In this document: in pieces, positions 1 through 9,806 of the stretch
Layout of the letters: every line of letters starts with the position of its first letter
How positions within the stretch are numbered: position 1 is the first letter of the stretch
Assembly: GCA_032358165.1 (NCBI GenBank)
Contig: JAALGY010000019.1
Location: 1 to 64,000 of the forward strand
Origin: Diplosphaera chodatii
Taxonomy: Eukaryota; Chlorophyta; Trebouxiophyceae; Prasiolales; Stichococcaceae
Reading direction: 5' to 3'
DNA length: 64,000 bases
Notes under the pieces: generated by a model
Seen by the model: only the letters and a program-made list of their open reading frames with translations
Told to the model about the DNA's origin: nothing
The model's database searches: none
Translations under genes and position numbers: made by a program

Positions 1-2
1 CC

Positions 3-1133
3 GCCATGGAGACTGACCTTGCCACTCTGGACGGCTCCGCCCGAGCTGCACGACAGGTGTCCAGCTATGCGGCTGTCCACAGCCGCCTGAGGGCCCCCAC
101 CGCGGCCTCTACCCTCGGCCGCAGTGGCGCAAGCCCCACTGGGCTTGGCTTCACGGGCGTCTCCACTCGTGCCCGCAGCCGTACAGCGGCACCTCCGCTG
201 CTAGCACCGCCGTCCGGCGGTCCAGCCGCACCGGCCCCCACCACCCAGCACTCAGAGATGGTGCATGATCCCATCCCCGAGGGCTTCCTCTCCCACCTGG
301 TCGATCTGGCTCCGGCGCTCTCGCCACAGGCGGCTGCCGCCGCCCTGCAGGAGGCCCGCCAATCAGAGCCGGTGCTCTGGAACACGTGGACCACTTGCGG
401 TACTGGACTTGCCATCCCTGGCGCGCTGCTGCCATCACTCGACCGCATCCTTCGCCGCCACGACGACAGCTGCCCACCGGCCGGACACTGGGTCCCCCAC
501 ACAGACGTCGACGTGGCCATCGCCTCGATGCCCGACAGCTGTGTCATGGAAGCGGGCCACTTGGCCCTGTTGGCGGAGGTATTGCACATGGACGGCACAG
601 ACGCTCACGCCCCTCTCGACCACATCCTCACCGAGTGGGCCTCCTCCCTGCCAGCATCCGACCTCGACCGACACCGCTCACACGGCGTCCCCCTGACACC
701 CGTCGCCCTCCATCTCCTCACGGCAACCACCAACCGCTGGCGTTGCCACTGGGCAAACCGCCAGACCACCCTCGCCGACATCGCCCGTTGCAACAGGGAG
801 CCGGACCCCGTGCCCCTCACCACTTCGCCATCACCAGCCCCGCCGGAGCAGCCTTGGCTGCAGCCTCGCCGGCAGCGCACGCCCCGCACATGCGCCGCCC
901 GCCACGATGCCGACCTGCCGGGCACCTGGCGGTCGCATGCGGCCGTGACACGGAACCAGGGCGCGCTGTCACCCTCCCCGACAGTCACCAGGAGCGGCCG
1001 CCTCAGCAGCCGCCCCAGCGCCTACTGGCTACCCTCGCTGCCCCGCTGGGCTGCAGGCCGGGCATCCACCGCCGCCGGCTTCGACCCGCAGACTGGCCGC
1101 GGCGCCGCAGGGCGCCGCGGCGGGGCGCCATGA
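3..1133 (+). CDS. LINE-A ORF1, 3' part
   Basis: This is the open C-terminal part of LINE-A ORF1, in frame from the window edge to TGA at 1131-1133. Copies E and F supply the missing N-terminus: a Pro/Ala-rich region starting near an ATG at 37041. The protein is rich in Ala, Pro and Arg. The middle holds a more ordered stretch with many His, Asp and Leu residues (about 300-720). I find no CCHC knuckle, RRM or coiled coil that would assign it to a known ORF1p class; an RNA-binding role would be an inference from position only. The stop codon overlaps the ORF2 start. Confidence 0.8.
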   Translation, partial: AMETDLATLDGSARAARQVSSYAAVHSRLRAPTAASTLGRSGASPTGLGFTGVSTRARSRTAAPPLLAPPSGGPAAPAPTTQHSEMVHDPIPEGFLSHLVDLAPALSPQAAAAALQEARQSEPVLWNTWTTCGTGLAIPGALLPSLDRILRRHDDSCPPAGHWVPHTDVDVAIASMPDSCVMEAGHLALLAEVLHMDGTDAHAPLDHILTEWASSLPASDLDRHRSHGVPLTPVALHLLTATTNRWRCHWANRQTTLADIARCNREPDPVPLTTSPSPAPPEQPWLQPRRQRTPRTCAARHDADLPGTWRSHAAVTRNQGALSPSPTVTRSGRLSSRPSAYWLPSLPRWAAGRASTAAGFDPQTGRGAAGRRGGAP

Positions 1134-4100
1134 GCGCCCACGCCGACCGCCCCCGCCTGCGCCTGCTGTCACTGAACGTCAACGGGCTCGCCGACTTGGA
1201 CAAGCGCCGCGCTCTCTTCGCGACGCTGACCAACGGGCCCTGGGACATCATCTGCCTCCAGGAGACACATCAACGTGCCTCTGACGACGGCAACCAGTGG
1301 GCGCAAACGGGGGCGGCCCCGGGCCAGCCCTGGCCAGGCTGGTCCTTCTGGCGGCGGGGCCCCGCCGCCACCACTGACCCCAGCGAACGGCGCCGACGCG
1401 CCACCGCCGGGGTGGCCATCCTCATCCGCGAGTCCTGCGGAGCCACTGCCGTCGACGAAGTCGGCCCCAGCACAGACGACGGCCGCCGACTTCGCGTCGA
1501 CTTCGCACTCCATGGTCACCTATACTCCGTCATCACCGCCTACACGCCATGCGATCAACACCCACGCCTCGCCTTCATCCCCACCCTTGCCGGAGACCTG
1601 CCGTCCGCCGACAGCCACCGCACGGTCCTCTTGTGCGGCGACTTCAACTGCATCGACACCGTCCATGATGCCACCCCCACCGCTAGCCAGCGATCCGGTC
1701 GACTGGTCGGCGCCCCTGAGCTGCAACACCTCGCCACCTCCGCCGGCCTGGCTGATGCCTGGCGGCACTGCCACCCCCACCCTGCCACCGACTTCTCCTT
1801 CGTCTCTCGCAACGCCGACCACGGCGCCTCTCGACTCGACAAGTGGCTGGTCGCTGAGGCCCTCCTCCACCATCAACCACACGCCACCATCGTCGACGAC
1901 TTCCACAGCGACCACCGCGGCGTCACCTTCGCCTTCACGCTCCCCGGTTCCGTGCTGCGGGCTCGCCCACCATGGCGCTTCCCCCTCCCCCTCCTCGCAG
2001 ACGCCGACTTCGTCACTGAGCTGGAAAATGCCCTCGACCGCCTTATGGCCGACAGGCTCCATCAGCAAGACTCCTCGCGCCGGGCCGCTGACTTCCTCCG
2101 CCTCCTGGCCGCCGCAAGCCGGCACGCCTCGCCCTCTCCCGACGGCGGCGCCGCCCCCCCGGAGTTGCGCGACACCGACCCGCAAGGGCTGTTGGAGGAC
2201 ATGCTCTCCTGCATCCGCCTGCTCGCCCAGCGGCGCACTGCCGCCGACACACGTCGCAGACGCCTGGAGCTTCGGCACCCGCAAGAGGCCGTCGCCTTTG
2301 CAGCTTCACAGCTGCCCATCGCTGCGACAGACAATGCTCGCGACGCCGCACGCGCCGCCTTCCACACCGCTGCCGACGCCCTGCAAGCCCACCACGACCG
2401 CCACGCCCAGCTTGCACTCGATCGCGCCCGGGCGTTGGAGCTCATGTTCTTCGAGAAGCCCACTCACTACTTCCACGCTCGCTGCGACCCCCGCCACTTC
2501 AGCGACACCACCTTCACCTCGGTGCTGGACTCCAGCAATGGCATGTATGTCGGCCTTGACACGGCCGACGGCCTCGCCCACGCCCAACAGCTCATCGCCG
2601 ACCACTACACCCGCCACTTCGCCGCCCGCCCAACATGCCGCGCCGCTCAGGACCAACTCCTTGCCTCCCTCGACACCACCGTCGCTGCCGCCGATGCTGC
2701 CGCCTGCGACGAGCCACTCACACACAAGGAGCTCACGGCCGCCGCCCGCGCGGCACAACGCGGCAAGAGCCCTGGTCCGGACGGCCTGCCAGCTGAGCTG
2801 TACGTCCAACTCTGGGACAAGCTCGGCCTCCCTCTCACAAGCGCCTTCAATGCCTGCCACACGGCTGGTGCCCGGCCCACCATGTCGCCTCGTCAGCGCA
2901 CCTCCGACTACACCCTCGTCCCCAAGCGAGGCGATGCCCGCGACCTCGCCAACCGCCGACCTATTGCAGGCATCAACGCCGACGTCAAGATCGCCTCCCG
3001 CGCCTTTGCCACCCGCCTCGCCCACGCCCTTGGACCCGTCATCGACCCCACACAGACTGGCTTCCTCCCCGGCCGCTGGATTGGCGACAACATCCTCAAC
3101 CACACCGAGCTCGCCGACCTCCTCACCACCCATGACACCGATGGAGCCATGCTCTTCCTCGACTTCGCCAAGGCCTTCGACTGGATGGACCGAGCCTGGA
3201 CCTTGAGGGTCATGGAGGCCATGCGGTTTGGAGAGGGCGCCCAGCGCTGGGCTGCCCTCTTTATGACCGACACCCTTGGGCGCATCCGCGTCAACGGCGC
3301 CCCCACCGACCCCATTCCCATCAACAGCGGCGCACTCCAAGGCAGCCCCCCCTCGTCACTGCTCTACATCCTGCAGCTCCAGACTCTTGCCGCCCTCACT
3401 CGACGCATGGTCGCCGCTGGTGCCGTGCAACCCATCGCCCTCCCCTTTGGCGGGGCTGCTCCCCCTTGCCACATGCACGCCGACGACACCACCATCCACG
3501 CCGCCTCCGCAGCGGACTGCGACAAGGTCATCGAAGGACCTGTTGCTGCCTTCGCTGCCGCCTCGGGCGCCCAGCTCAACCCCACCAAGACCAAGTCCCT
3601 GTTGTTCGGCTCGGCTGCCCGGCAACCCGCCCACACCAGTGCCGCCACCGGCATCACATATACCCCACACCACACATATGTCAACCACTTGGGCGTCATC
3701 GTCGGCTGCGGCAGCGACGCCATCGACGCTCGCCAGCACAAGATCAACTCCCGGATCGGCCTTATCGGCAAGGCGGTCCTGCAGTGGTCCAAGCAAGCCA
3801 TCTCCTTCTTTGGACGGGCGTACGTTGGCAAGCAGAACCTGCAGTCGCAGCTGGTGCACCTCCTCAGCTTCGACTCCCTCACAGCCACCCAACTGGCGAA
3901 GCTCAACACCCTCATCTACGGCTACACCAGTCGCAATCGCTACAACACCGACCCCCTCTCCGCCAACTGCAACCCGAAGCGACTTGTGTGCGGCCTCTCC
4001 CGACGAGCTGGTGGCGCTGGCGCCCCCTCCCTTGATCTCTTCGCCACCGCCCTGGCAGCGAAGCGAGCGTTCCGCCTGTTCCAGCCGACGCCAGCAGTGT

Positions 4101-7100
4101 GGAAGTCCATTCACGGCTTTCACCTCATGCGAGCTCCGGCATCCTCCATTGCCCACACCGACGCGCCAGCCCGAGCCCTTCACCGTTGGGGCCTCGGACC
4201 TGCCATCATGGCATCCACTCTCGACATCGCCACTGTGCCATCGCTCCCGCCACGCCTGCGCGACGGCGTCGCGGCTGCTCACCGCATCGGGATTGGGCGC
4301 AAGCTGGACCCTGAGCAGCAGCATACGCACCGCCTCATCATGCGAGATCGCCTGTTCTTCAGCCAGCGTGCCATCGCTGACCCTATTGCCCACGACGCCG
4401 ACCTCATCGGAGCTGCATCCCTTGGCCTCTGGTCCCTTGACGACTTGCGGGCAGCCATCGAGGGCGACCCCCAGTTCGCTGCCGTCGCACGCGGGGACCT
4501 TGCCGTCGTCCGTGCCTCCCTTGATGCCACCATGCGGCTAGCGCTCGAGGCGAACACCAACCAGGCGGACATGGCAGCCCTTCCCGTCGCCCCACTGCCG
4601 CCTCGGCAGTCGACTCGCAGCGTTCCGCTGCCGGTGCCACCAGCCGCACCCCATACACCTCGCCAGCCAGGCACACACCCTCCGGACCCTCCACCGACAA
4701 CGCCGCCCACGACGACCAGCCCACGTGAGCTTGCACCCGCCGCAAACGCCTCAGCCGCAGCACCCTTGGCCAACATCCCACTGCCGCCGCCACCTCGCCC
4801 GCACGACCCTCCACTGACCCTTGCAACTCGGCCCACTCCGCCAACCACACAGCTCACTGGTCACCGACGACGAGCTGCCCGCCCCCCTACCACCTGCCCC
4901 CCACCACAACGCCGCCGCCTCCCATCCCTTGTGCCTGATTGCGTCGTCCACGACCACGCCACATTGCCAGCCTGCCGTCGCCCCACCAACTCCTGGCTGT
5001 ACATGCCTCTCATCCTCGACGCTGTCCACATGCCACTCGCAGCCCGCCCTGACGCCCACGCCTTCCCCCGCCCGCCAGCCTTCGCTCAGCATGTGCAGGC
5101 ACTCAGACGAGTGTTCGCACGGCAACCTGTCCCCATTACACTCGACATCATCCGACAGACGTACCACCTCGACGCCCACGCCCACATCGCCGCCCACCAC
5201 CAGGAACACCTCCTCGGCCTGGATGCACCACTTGGGCAGCGCATCGCCATGTACAGCCTGCAGCTGATCAGAGACGCACTGGCATCCCAGCCGGCTGCCA
5301 GGCCCGACCCTCCGCCACCAACCACCACAGCCGGTCACTCAACGACCTCCTCCAGCGCACCCAGCACTGCCATCACCACCGCCGCTGCCACCCGCAGCCG
5401 ACGTCGCAACCGCAGTCCGCCTCGTACACACGCCTCCCCACTAAGCCAAGTGCCTCCGCCACCCCCACCTTTGCCGCCACCCCCGCCTCTGCCGCCTACC
5501 CCACTTCAGCAGCCGGACGTCACGCCCTCCACCACAGCCTTGGCCCTTGCCCCACACCATGCGCCACGGCCAACACAACCCCCAGCGTGGGAAGTGTGCC
5601 TGCGTGCGGCTGGTGTCTGGCTCCCGCCATACCACCCGCCGCCCCCGCACCCGTGTGATGCGCCAGGCACAGGGCCTCCTCCGTCTGTCGACGTCTCGGA
5701 GCAGTGGGAGGTTGACTCTGCCCACCGCTTCGTGCGCCGCCAGGGCGATGGTCGACTCTACCGCGTGCGCCTCGACCACAGCCTCGCTGCTCATGACGAC
5801 GCTGCTTCACTCCTCGACGCCCAGCCCCCCTGGAGACCCTGCCATCTCGTCATGTGGTCACCTCCCACACGCTGCACCATCACTGACACGGCGCCACCGG
5901 CTGACGGGAACGATGGTGACGTGCCCGCTCACAAGAAGATGGATCGCCCCTACTTCCTTGCCGAGCTCGCCGATCTGACCATCGTCCCCGACATCTACGG
6001 CTATGGCGAAGAAGACCGCAACCTCATGGAGTACGAGGTCTCCCTTGGAACGGCGCGCCTCCTGGAGTCGGAGCTTCTCCAGCAAGGCCGCATCACCTTG
6101 GCCACCACGCAGCCCACAGCAATCCCTCGCTGGTTCGCCCCAGGCTACGCCCACGTTGAGGCCGCCGAGCATGCCGTCATCACCGAGGCCCAGCAGCACC
6201 GCACGGCTCAGCGGGACCACATCGACCACCCGGCCTGGGTTACACGCACCTCCCCGCAGGCACCACTGGCGATAACAGCAGCTGCTGCACCCCACTCCAC
6301 TTCTCCGACGCCCACTCGGCCGACTCAGCCGGACTCCCCACCCCCTGCCGACCAACCCACAACTAGTTCCCCACGCCCTGACTCGCCCTCGCCAACAGCA
6401 GCTCCACACCGTCTCCCATGCTTCATCGCCATCACAGGGCCCCAACCAAGCGTGCATGCTATGGCGACACGGGCCCGCGACCCACAGCAGCGGCCCCAAG
6501 CACACGCTCGCCGGCCCCACCAACAACGCCATCCTCCTCAGGACAACACCACCCCTGCCGTCGCCTCCAAGTACCGCCGCTGCTGGGAACAGCTCTGCGG
6601 CACCAACATCCGCAAGGCCGATGTCGCCGTCGCCTGGCGAGCCCTTCACTGCCAACTTCGCACACCATCCTTCCTCACCTACTGCCGCTATAAGCACGCC
6701 GCTGTCGACATGTCAGGTGACACCCCCATGCAGAGGGCCTGCTGCCGCTGGCCGGCTTGCCGTACCCCGCTCGTCAACAACCCCGCCACCCTGCAGCCCA
6801 CCACCGTCGCCAACACCACCCACGTCCTCCTCCACTGCCCGCTCACACGTCCTGCCCTCCAGTGGCTCTGTGACGTGTGGGCTGCCATCGACGGCGGCCA
6901 CACGCCCCCAACCACTCCTGACGTCATCATCGCCGGCGACCCCACTGCCTGGCACCCTGGCCGCCTAGACCTTGAGCTGTGGACCCGGCTTCGGGTTACC
7001 TACCTACAGAAGGCCTGGGACGCCCGCTGTGCTCTCCACCATGGTGGCCCCACACCCTCATCTACATCTATCGCCGCCGCCACCCTCCACTCCGCCGTCC

Positions 7101-7471
7101 AGTCGATGCGCACCGAGTTCACTGCCGCCTACACGTCCCCCACGGAGCTAGCACAGCAGTGCGACGCGCACATGACTGGAGCTCAGCGAGGCCAACAGAT
7201 TGACGACGACAACAACCCCATGACCGACTTCAAAAGGATCTGGATCGCGAGCGGCCTCTGCAGCATGAACGGCCGAGACCTTGTCGTCCGCTGGACGGCC
7301 ACTCACCCAGTGCCGCTGCCAGCAATACGTCCACAGCCACAGCCGCAATCACATCCACAGCCTCAGCGCCAACCTCAGCCCCAGCCTGAGTCCAGCCCTG
7401 GACCCCCGCCGCAAACATCGCAGCAACCACCCCCGACGGCTGCCTCCCCACCGCGCCTCCAACTCATCTGA
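1130..7471 (+). CDS. LINE-A ORF2: endonuclease-reverse transcriptase polyprotein
   Basis: The protein has 2113 residues. I place the start at the ATG at 1130 because it overlaps the ORF1 stop (ATGA) and directly precedes the endonuclease; the frame is open further upstream. Endonuclease, residues 9-270: N16 in LNVNG, E45 in LQET, D171/N173 in GDFN, and SDHR with D261/H262, so the catalytic set looks complete. Reverse transcriptase from about residue 540 (GKSPGPDGLPAELY): motif A FLDFAKAFD with D678, motif B LQGSPPSS, motif C HADD with D785/D786 (His where Tyr or Phe is usual). The tail is unusually long: a GLSRR.GGAGAPSL-type post-RT region, three Pro-rich segments (about 1147-1290, 1384-1467, 1720-1807), and a zf-RVT-like C1872-C1877-H1898-C1903 motif. 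It would nick DNA and reverse-transcribe its own RNA. No frameshift or stop was seen. Confidence 0.92.
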   Translation: MSAHADRPRLRLLSLNVNGLADLDKRRALFATLTNGPWDIICLQETHQRASDDGNQWAQTGAAPGQPWPGWSFWRRGPAATTDPSERRRRATAGVAILIRESCGATAVDEVGPSTDDGRRLRVDFALHGHLYSVITAYTPCDQHPRLAFIPTLAGDLPSADSHRTVLLCGDFNCIDTVHDATPTASQRSGRLVGAPELQHLATSAGLADAWRHCHPHPATDFSFVSRNADHGASRLDKWLVAEALLHHQPHATIVDDFHSDHRGVTFAFTLPGSVLRARPPWRFPLPLLADADFVTELENALDRLMADRLHQQDSSRRAADFLRLLAAASRHASPSPDGGAAPPELRDTDPQGLLEDMLSCIRLLAQRRTAADTRRRRLELRHPQEAVAFAASQLPIAATDNARDAARAAFHTAADALQAHHDRHAQLALDRARALELMFFEKPTHYFHARCDPRHFSDTTFTSVLDSSNGMYVGLDTADGLAHAQQLIADHYTRHFAARPTCRAAQDQLLASLDTTVAAADAAACDEPLTHKELTAAARAAQRGKSPGPDGLPAELYVQLWDKLGLPLTSAFNACHTAGARPTMSPRQRTSDYTLVPKRGDARDLANRRPIAGINADVKIASRAFATRLAHALGPVIDPTQTGFLPGRWIGDNILNHTELADLLTTHDTDGAMLFLDFAKAFDWMDRAWTLRVMEAMRFGEGAQRWAALFMTDTLGRIRVNGAPTDPIPINSGALQGSPPSSLLYILQLQTLAALTRRMVAAGAVQPIALPFGGAAPPCHMHADDTTIHAASAADCDKVIEGPVAAFAAASGAQLNPTKTKSLLFGSAARQPAHTSAATGITYTPHHTYVNHLGVIVGCGSDAIDARQHKINSRIGLIGKAVLQWSKQAISFFGRAYVGKQNLQSQLVHLLSFDSLTATQLAKLNTLIYGYTSRNRYNTDPLSANCNPKRLVCGLSRRAGGAGAPSLDLFATALAAKRAFRLFQPTPAVWKSIHGFHLMRAPASSIAHTDAPARALHRWGLGPAIMASTLDIATVPSLPPRLRDGVAAAHRIGIGRKLDPEQQHTHRLIMRDRLFFSQRAIADPIAHDADLIGAASLGLWSLDDLRAAIEGDPQFAAVARGDLAVVRASLDATMRLALEANTNQADMAALPVAPLPPRQSTRSVPLPVPPAAPHTPRQPGTHPPDPPPTTPPTTTSPRELAPAANASAAAPLANIPLPPPPRPHDPPLTLATRPTPPTTQLTGHRRRAARPPTTCPPPQRRRLPSLVPDCVVHDHATLPACRRPTNSWLYMPLILDAVHMPLAARPDAHAFPRPPAFAQHVQALRRVFARQPVPITLDIIRQTYHLDAHAHIAAHHQEHLLGLDAPLGQRIAMYSLQLIRDALASQPAARPDPPPPTTTAGHSTTSSSAPSTAITTAAATRSRRRNRSPPRTHASPLSQVPPPPPPLPPPPPLPPTPLQQPDVTPSTTALALAPHHAPRPTQPPAWEVCLRAAGVWLPPYHPPPPHPCDAPGTGPPPSVDVSEQWEVDSAHRFVRRQGDGRLYRVRLDHSLAAHDDAASLLDAQPPWRPCHLVMWSPPTRCTITDTAPPADGNDGDVPAHKKMDRPYFLAELADLTIVPDIYGYGEEDRNLMEYEVSLGTARLLESELLQQGRITLATTQPTAIPRWFAPGYAHVEAAEHAVITEAQQHRTAQRDHIDHPAWVTRTSPQAPLAITAAAAPHSTSPTPTRPTQPDSPPPADQPTTSSPRPDSPSPTAAPHRLPCFIAITGPQPSVHAMATRARDPQQRPQAHARRPHQQRHPPQDNTTPAVASKYRRCWEQLCGTNIRKADVAVAWRALHCQLRTPSFLTYCRYKHAAVDMSGDTPMQRACCRWPACRTPLVNNPATLQPTTVANTTHVLLHCPLTRPALQWLCDVWAAIDGGHTPPTTPDVIIAGDPTAWHPGRLDLELWTRLRVTYLQKAWDARCALHHGGPTPSSTSIAAATLHSAVQSMRTEFTAAYTSPTELAQQCDAHMTGAQRGQQIDDDNNPMTDFKRIWIASGLCSMNGRDLVVRWTATHPVPLPAIRPQPQPQSHPQPQRQPQPQPESSPGPPPQTSQQPPPTAASPPRLQLI

Positions 7472-7530
7472 AGCACTGTCTCGCACGACTACGGTGAATG
7501 CCCACCACACTCACGCCAACGCACACCTCC

Positions 7531-9806
7531 TACACCCTCACACCTCACCTGCCAGCACCCGCCGTCATCTCCACCTTCACTTTCGGTCCCATCCTAGACT
7601 CCCACCGCCACTCACCTTCACCTACACCCTCACACCTCACCTGCCAGCACCCGCCGTCGCCATCACCTTCACTTTCGGTCCCATCCTGGACTCCCACCGC
7701 CACTCACCTTCACCTACACCCTCACACCTCACCTGCCATTCATTGGACACCGTTCAGGGACCGGGTTCGATCCCTGGCGGTGGCGGAAGTTTCGGGTCTA
7801 GTTCCGTGTGGGACCAACCCACCCCACCCTATGCAAGTGGTTGCTTCGGCAATCTGCCCTCCATGGTTTGTGTATATAAGTCGTTGAAAAACGCAATACA
7901 CAAACAGCCTTCCGGTCAAAGGTCCTTTTCCATCGCTATTTGCACTTCCCTTACCGCTATCCATTCCATTCCACCCGCCGTCGCCATCACCTTCACTTTC
8001 GGTCCCATCCTGGACTCCCACCGCCGCTCACCTTCACCTACACCCTCACACCTCACCTGCCAGCGCCCGCCATCGCCTTCACCTTCACTTTCGGTCCCAT
8101 CCTGGACTCCCACCGCCGCTCACCTTCACCTACACCCTCACACCTCACCTGCCAGCGCCCGCCATCGCCATCACCTTCACTTTCGGTCCCATCCCGGACT
8201 CCCACGCCCGCTCACCTCACCTACACCCTCACACCTCACCTGCCAACACCCGCCGTCGCCATCACCTTCACTTTCGGTCCCGTACCGGACTCCCACCGCC
8301 GCTCACCTTCGCCTACACCCCCACACCTCACCTGCCAGCACCCGCCGTCGCCATCACCTTCACTTTCGGTCCCATCCTGGACTCCCACCGCCGCTCACCT
8401 TCACCTACCACCCCACACCTCACCTGCCAGCACCCGCCGTCGCCTTCACCTTCACTTTCGGTCCCATCCTGGACTCCCACCGCCGCTCACCTTCGCCTAC
8501 ACCCTCACACCTCACCTGCCAGCGCCCGCCATCGCCATCACCTTTACTTTCGGTCCCATCCTGGACTCCCACCGCCGCTCACCGTCACCTGCACCCTCAC
8601 ACCTCGCCTGCCAGCACCCGCCGTCGCCATCACCTTCAGTTTCGGTCCCATCCTGGACTCCCACCGCCGCTCACCTTCGCCTGCACCCTCACACCTCACC
8701 CGCCAGCACCCCCCGTCACCATCCCCTTCACTTTCGGTCCCGTCCTGGACTCCCACCGCCGCTCACCGTCACCTACACCCTCACACCTCACCTGCCAGCA
8801 CCCGCCGTCGCCTTCACCTTCACTTTCACCCCATTTTGGACTCCCACCGCCGCTCACCGTCTTCTACACCCTCACACCTCACCTGCCAGCACCCGCCGTC
8901 GCCTTCGCCTTCACTTTCAGTCCCATCCTGGACTCCCACCGCCGCTCACCTTCACCTACACCCTCACACCTCACCTGCCAGCACCCGCCGTCGCCTTCAC
9001 CTTCACCTCCGGTTCCATCCTGGACTCCCACCGCCGCTCACCGTCACCTACACCCTCACACCTCACCTGCCAGCACCCGCCGTCGCCATCGCCTTCACCT
9101 TCGGTCCCCTCCTGGACTCCCACCGCCACTCACCTTCCCCTACACCCTCACACCTCACCTGCCAGCACCCGCCGTCGCCTTCACCTTCACTGTCAGTCCC
9201 ATCCCGGACTCCCACCGCCGCTCACCTTCACCTTCCACCCCACACCTCACCTGCCAGCACCCGCCGTCGCCTTCACCTTCACTTTCAGTCCCGTCCCGGA
9301 CTCCCACCGCCGCTCACCTTCACCTACACCTTCACACCTCACCTGCCAGCACCCGCCGTCGCCATCACCGTCACTTTCGGTCCCATCCTGGACTCCCACC
9401 GCCGCTCACCGTCACCTGCACCCTCACACCTCGCCTGCCAGCACCCGCCGTCGCCATCACCTTCACTTTCGGTCCCATCCTGGACTCCCACCGCCGCTCA
9501 CCTTCGCCTGCACCCTCACACCTCACCTGCCAGCACCCCCCGTCGCCATCACCTTCACTTTCGGTCCCATCCTGGACTCCCACCGCCGCTCACCGTCACC
9601 TGCACCCTCACACCTCGCCTGCCAGCACCCGCCGTCGCCATCACCTTCACTTTCGGTCCCATCCTGGACTCCCACCGCCGCTCACCTTCGCCTGCACCCT
9701 CACACCTCACCTGCCAGCACCCCCCGTCGCCATCACCTTCACTTTCGGTCCCATCCTGGACTCCCACCGCCGCTCACCTTCGCCTACACCCTCACACCTC
9801 ACCTGC
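7531..9806 (+). repeat. 92-bp minisatellite in LINE-A 3' UTR (about 22 units)
   Basis: The array is built from a 92-bp unit containing 'tcctggactcccaccgccgc' (for example at 8008 and again 92 bp on). It starts about 60 bp after the ORF2 stop and is split by a SINE. The same array with the same unit count recurs in copies B, C and F, so it is part of the element. The unit is C-rich on this strand and free of stop codons. Because 92 is not a multiple of three, long apparent ORFs arise in several frames; I do not treat these as genes. Confidence 0.95.
7738..7972 (+). mobile_element. SINE copy in LINE-A minisatellite
   Basis: This is a tRNA-related short element. A T-arm can be folded: stem CCGGG 7761-7765, loop TTCGATC 7766-7772, stem CCTGG 7773-7777. 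It contains the Pol III B-box GGTTCGATCCC. A TATATAAG stretch lies near 7872-7879 and the element ends in ATTCC repeats. Alignment to the uninterrupted array in copy B shows that 2-4 target bases were lost rather than duplicated here. No A-box could be recognised with confidence. Confidence 0.88.

Noticed and set aside
65..598. Long minus-strand ORFs opposite LINE-A ORF1/ORF2 (here and throughout)
   Set aside because: Mirror frames of GC-rich coding sequence; Ala/Gly/Arg/Val-rich, no motif, and they break where the sense frame does not.
7761..7777. Functional tRNA gene
   Set aside because: Only the T-arm is recognisable; the acceptor, D and anticodon arms cannot be folded.
7531..9806. CRISPR-like spaced repeats
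   Set aside because: Units are directly contiguous 92-bp repeats with no unique spacers, in a eukaryotic retrotransposon UTR.
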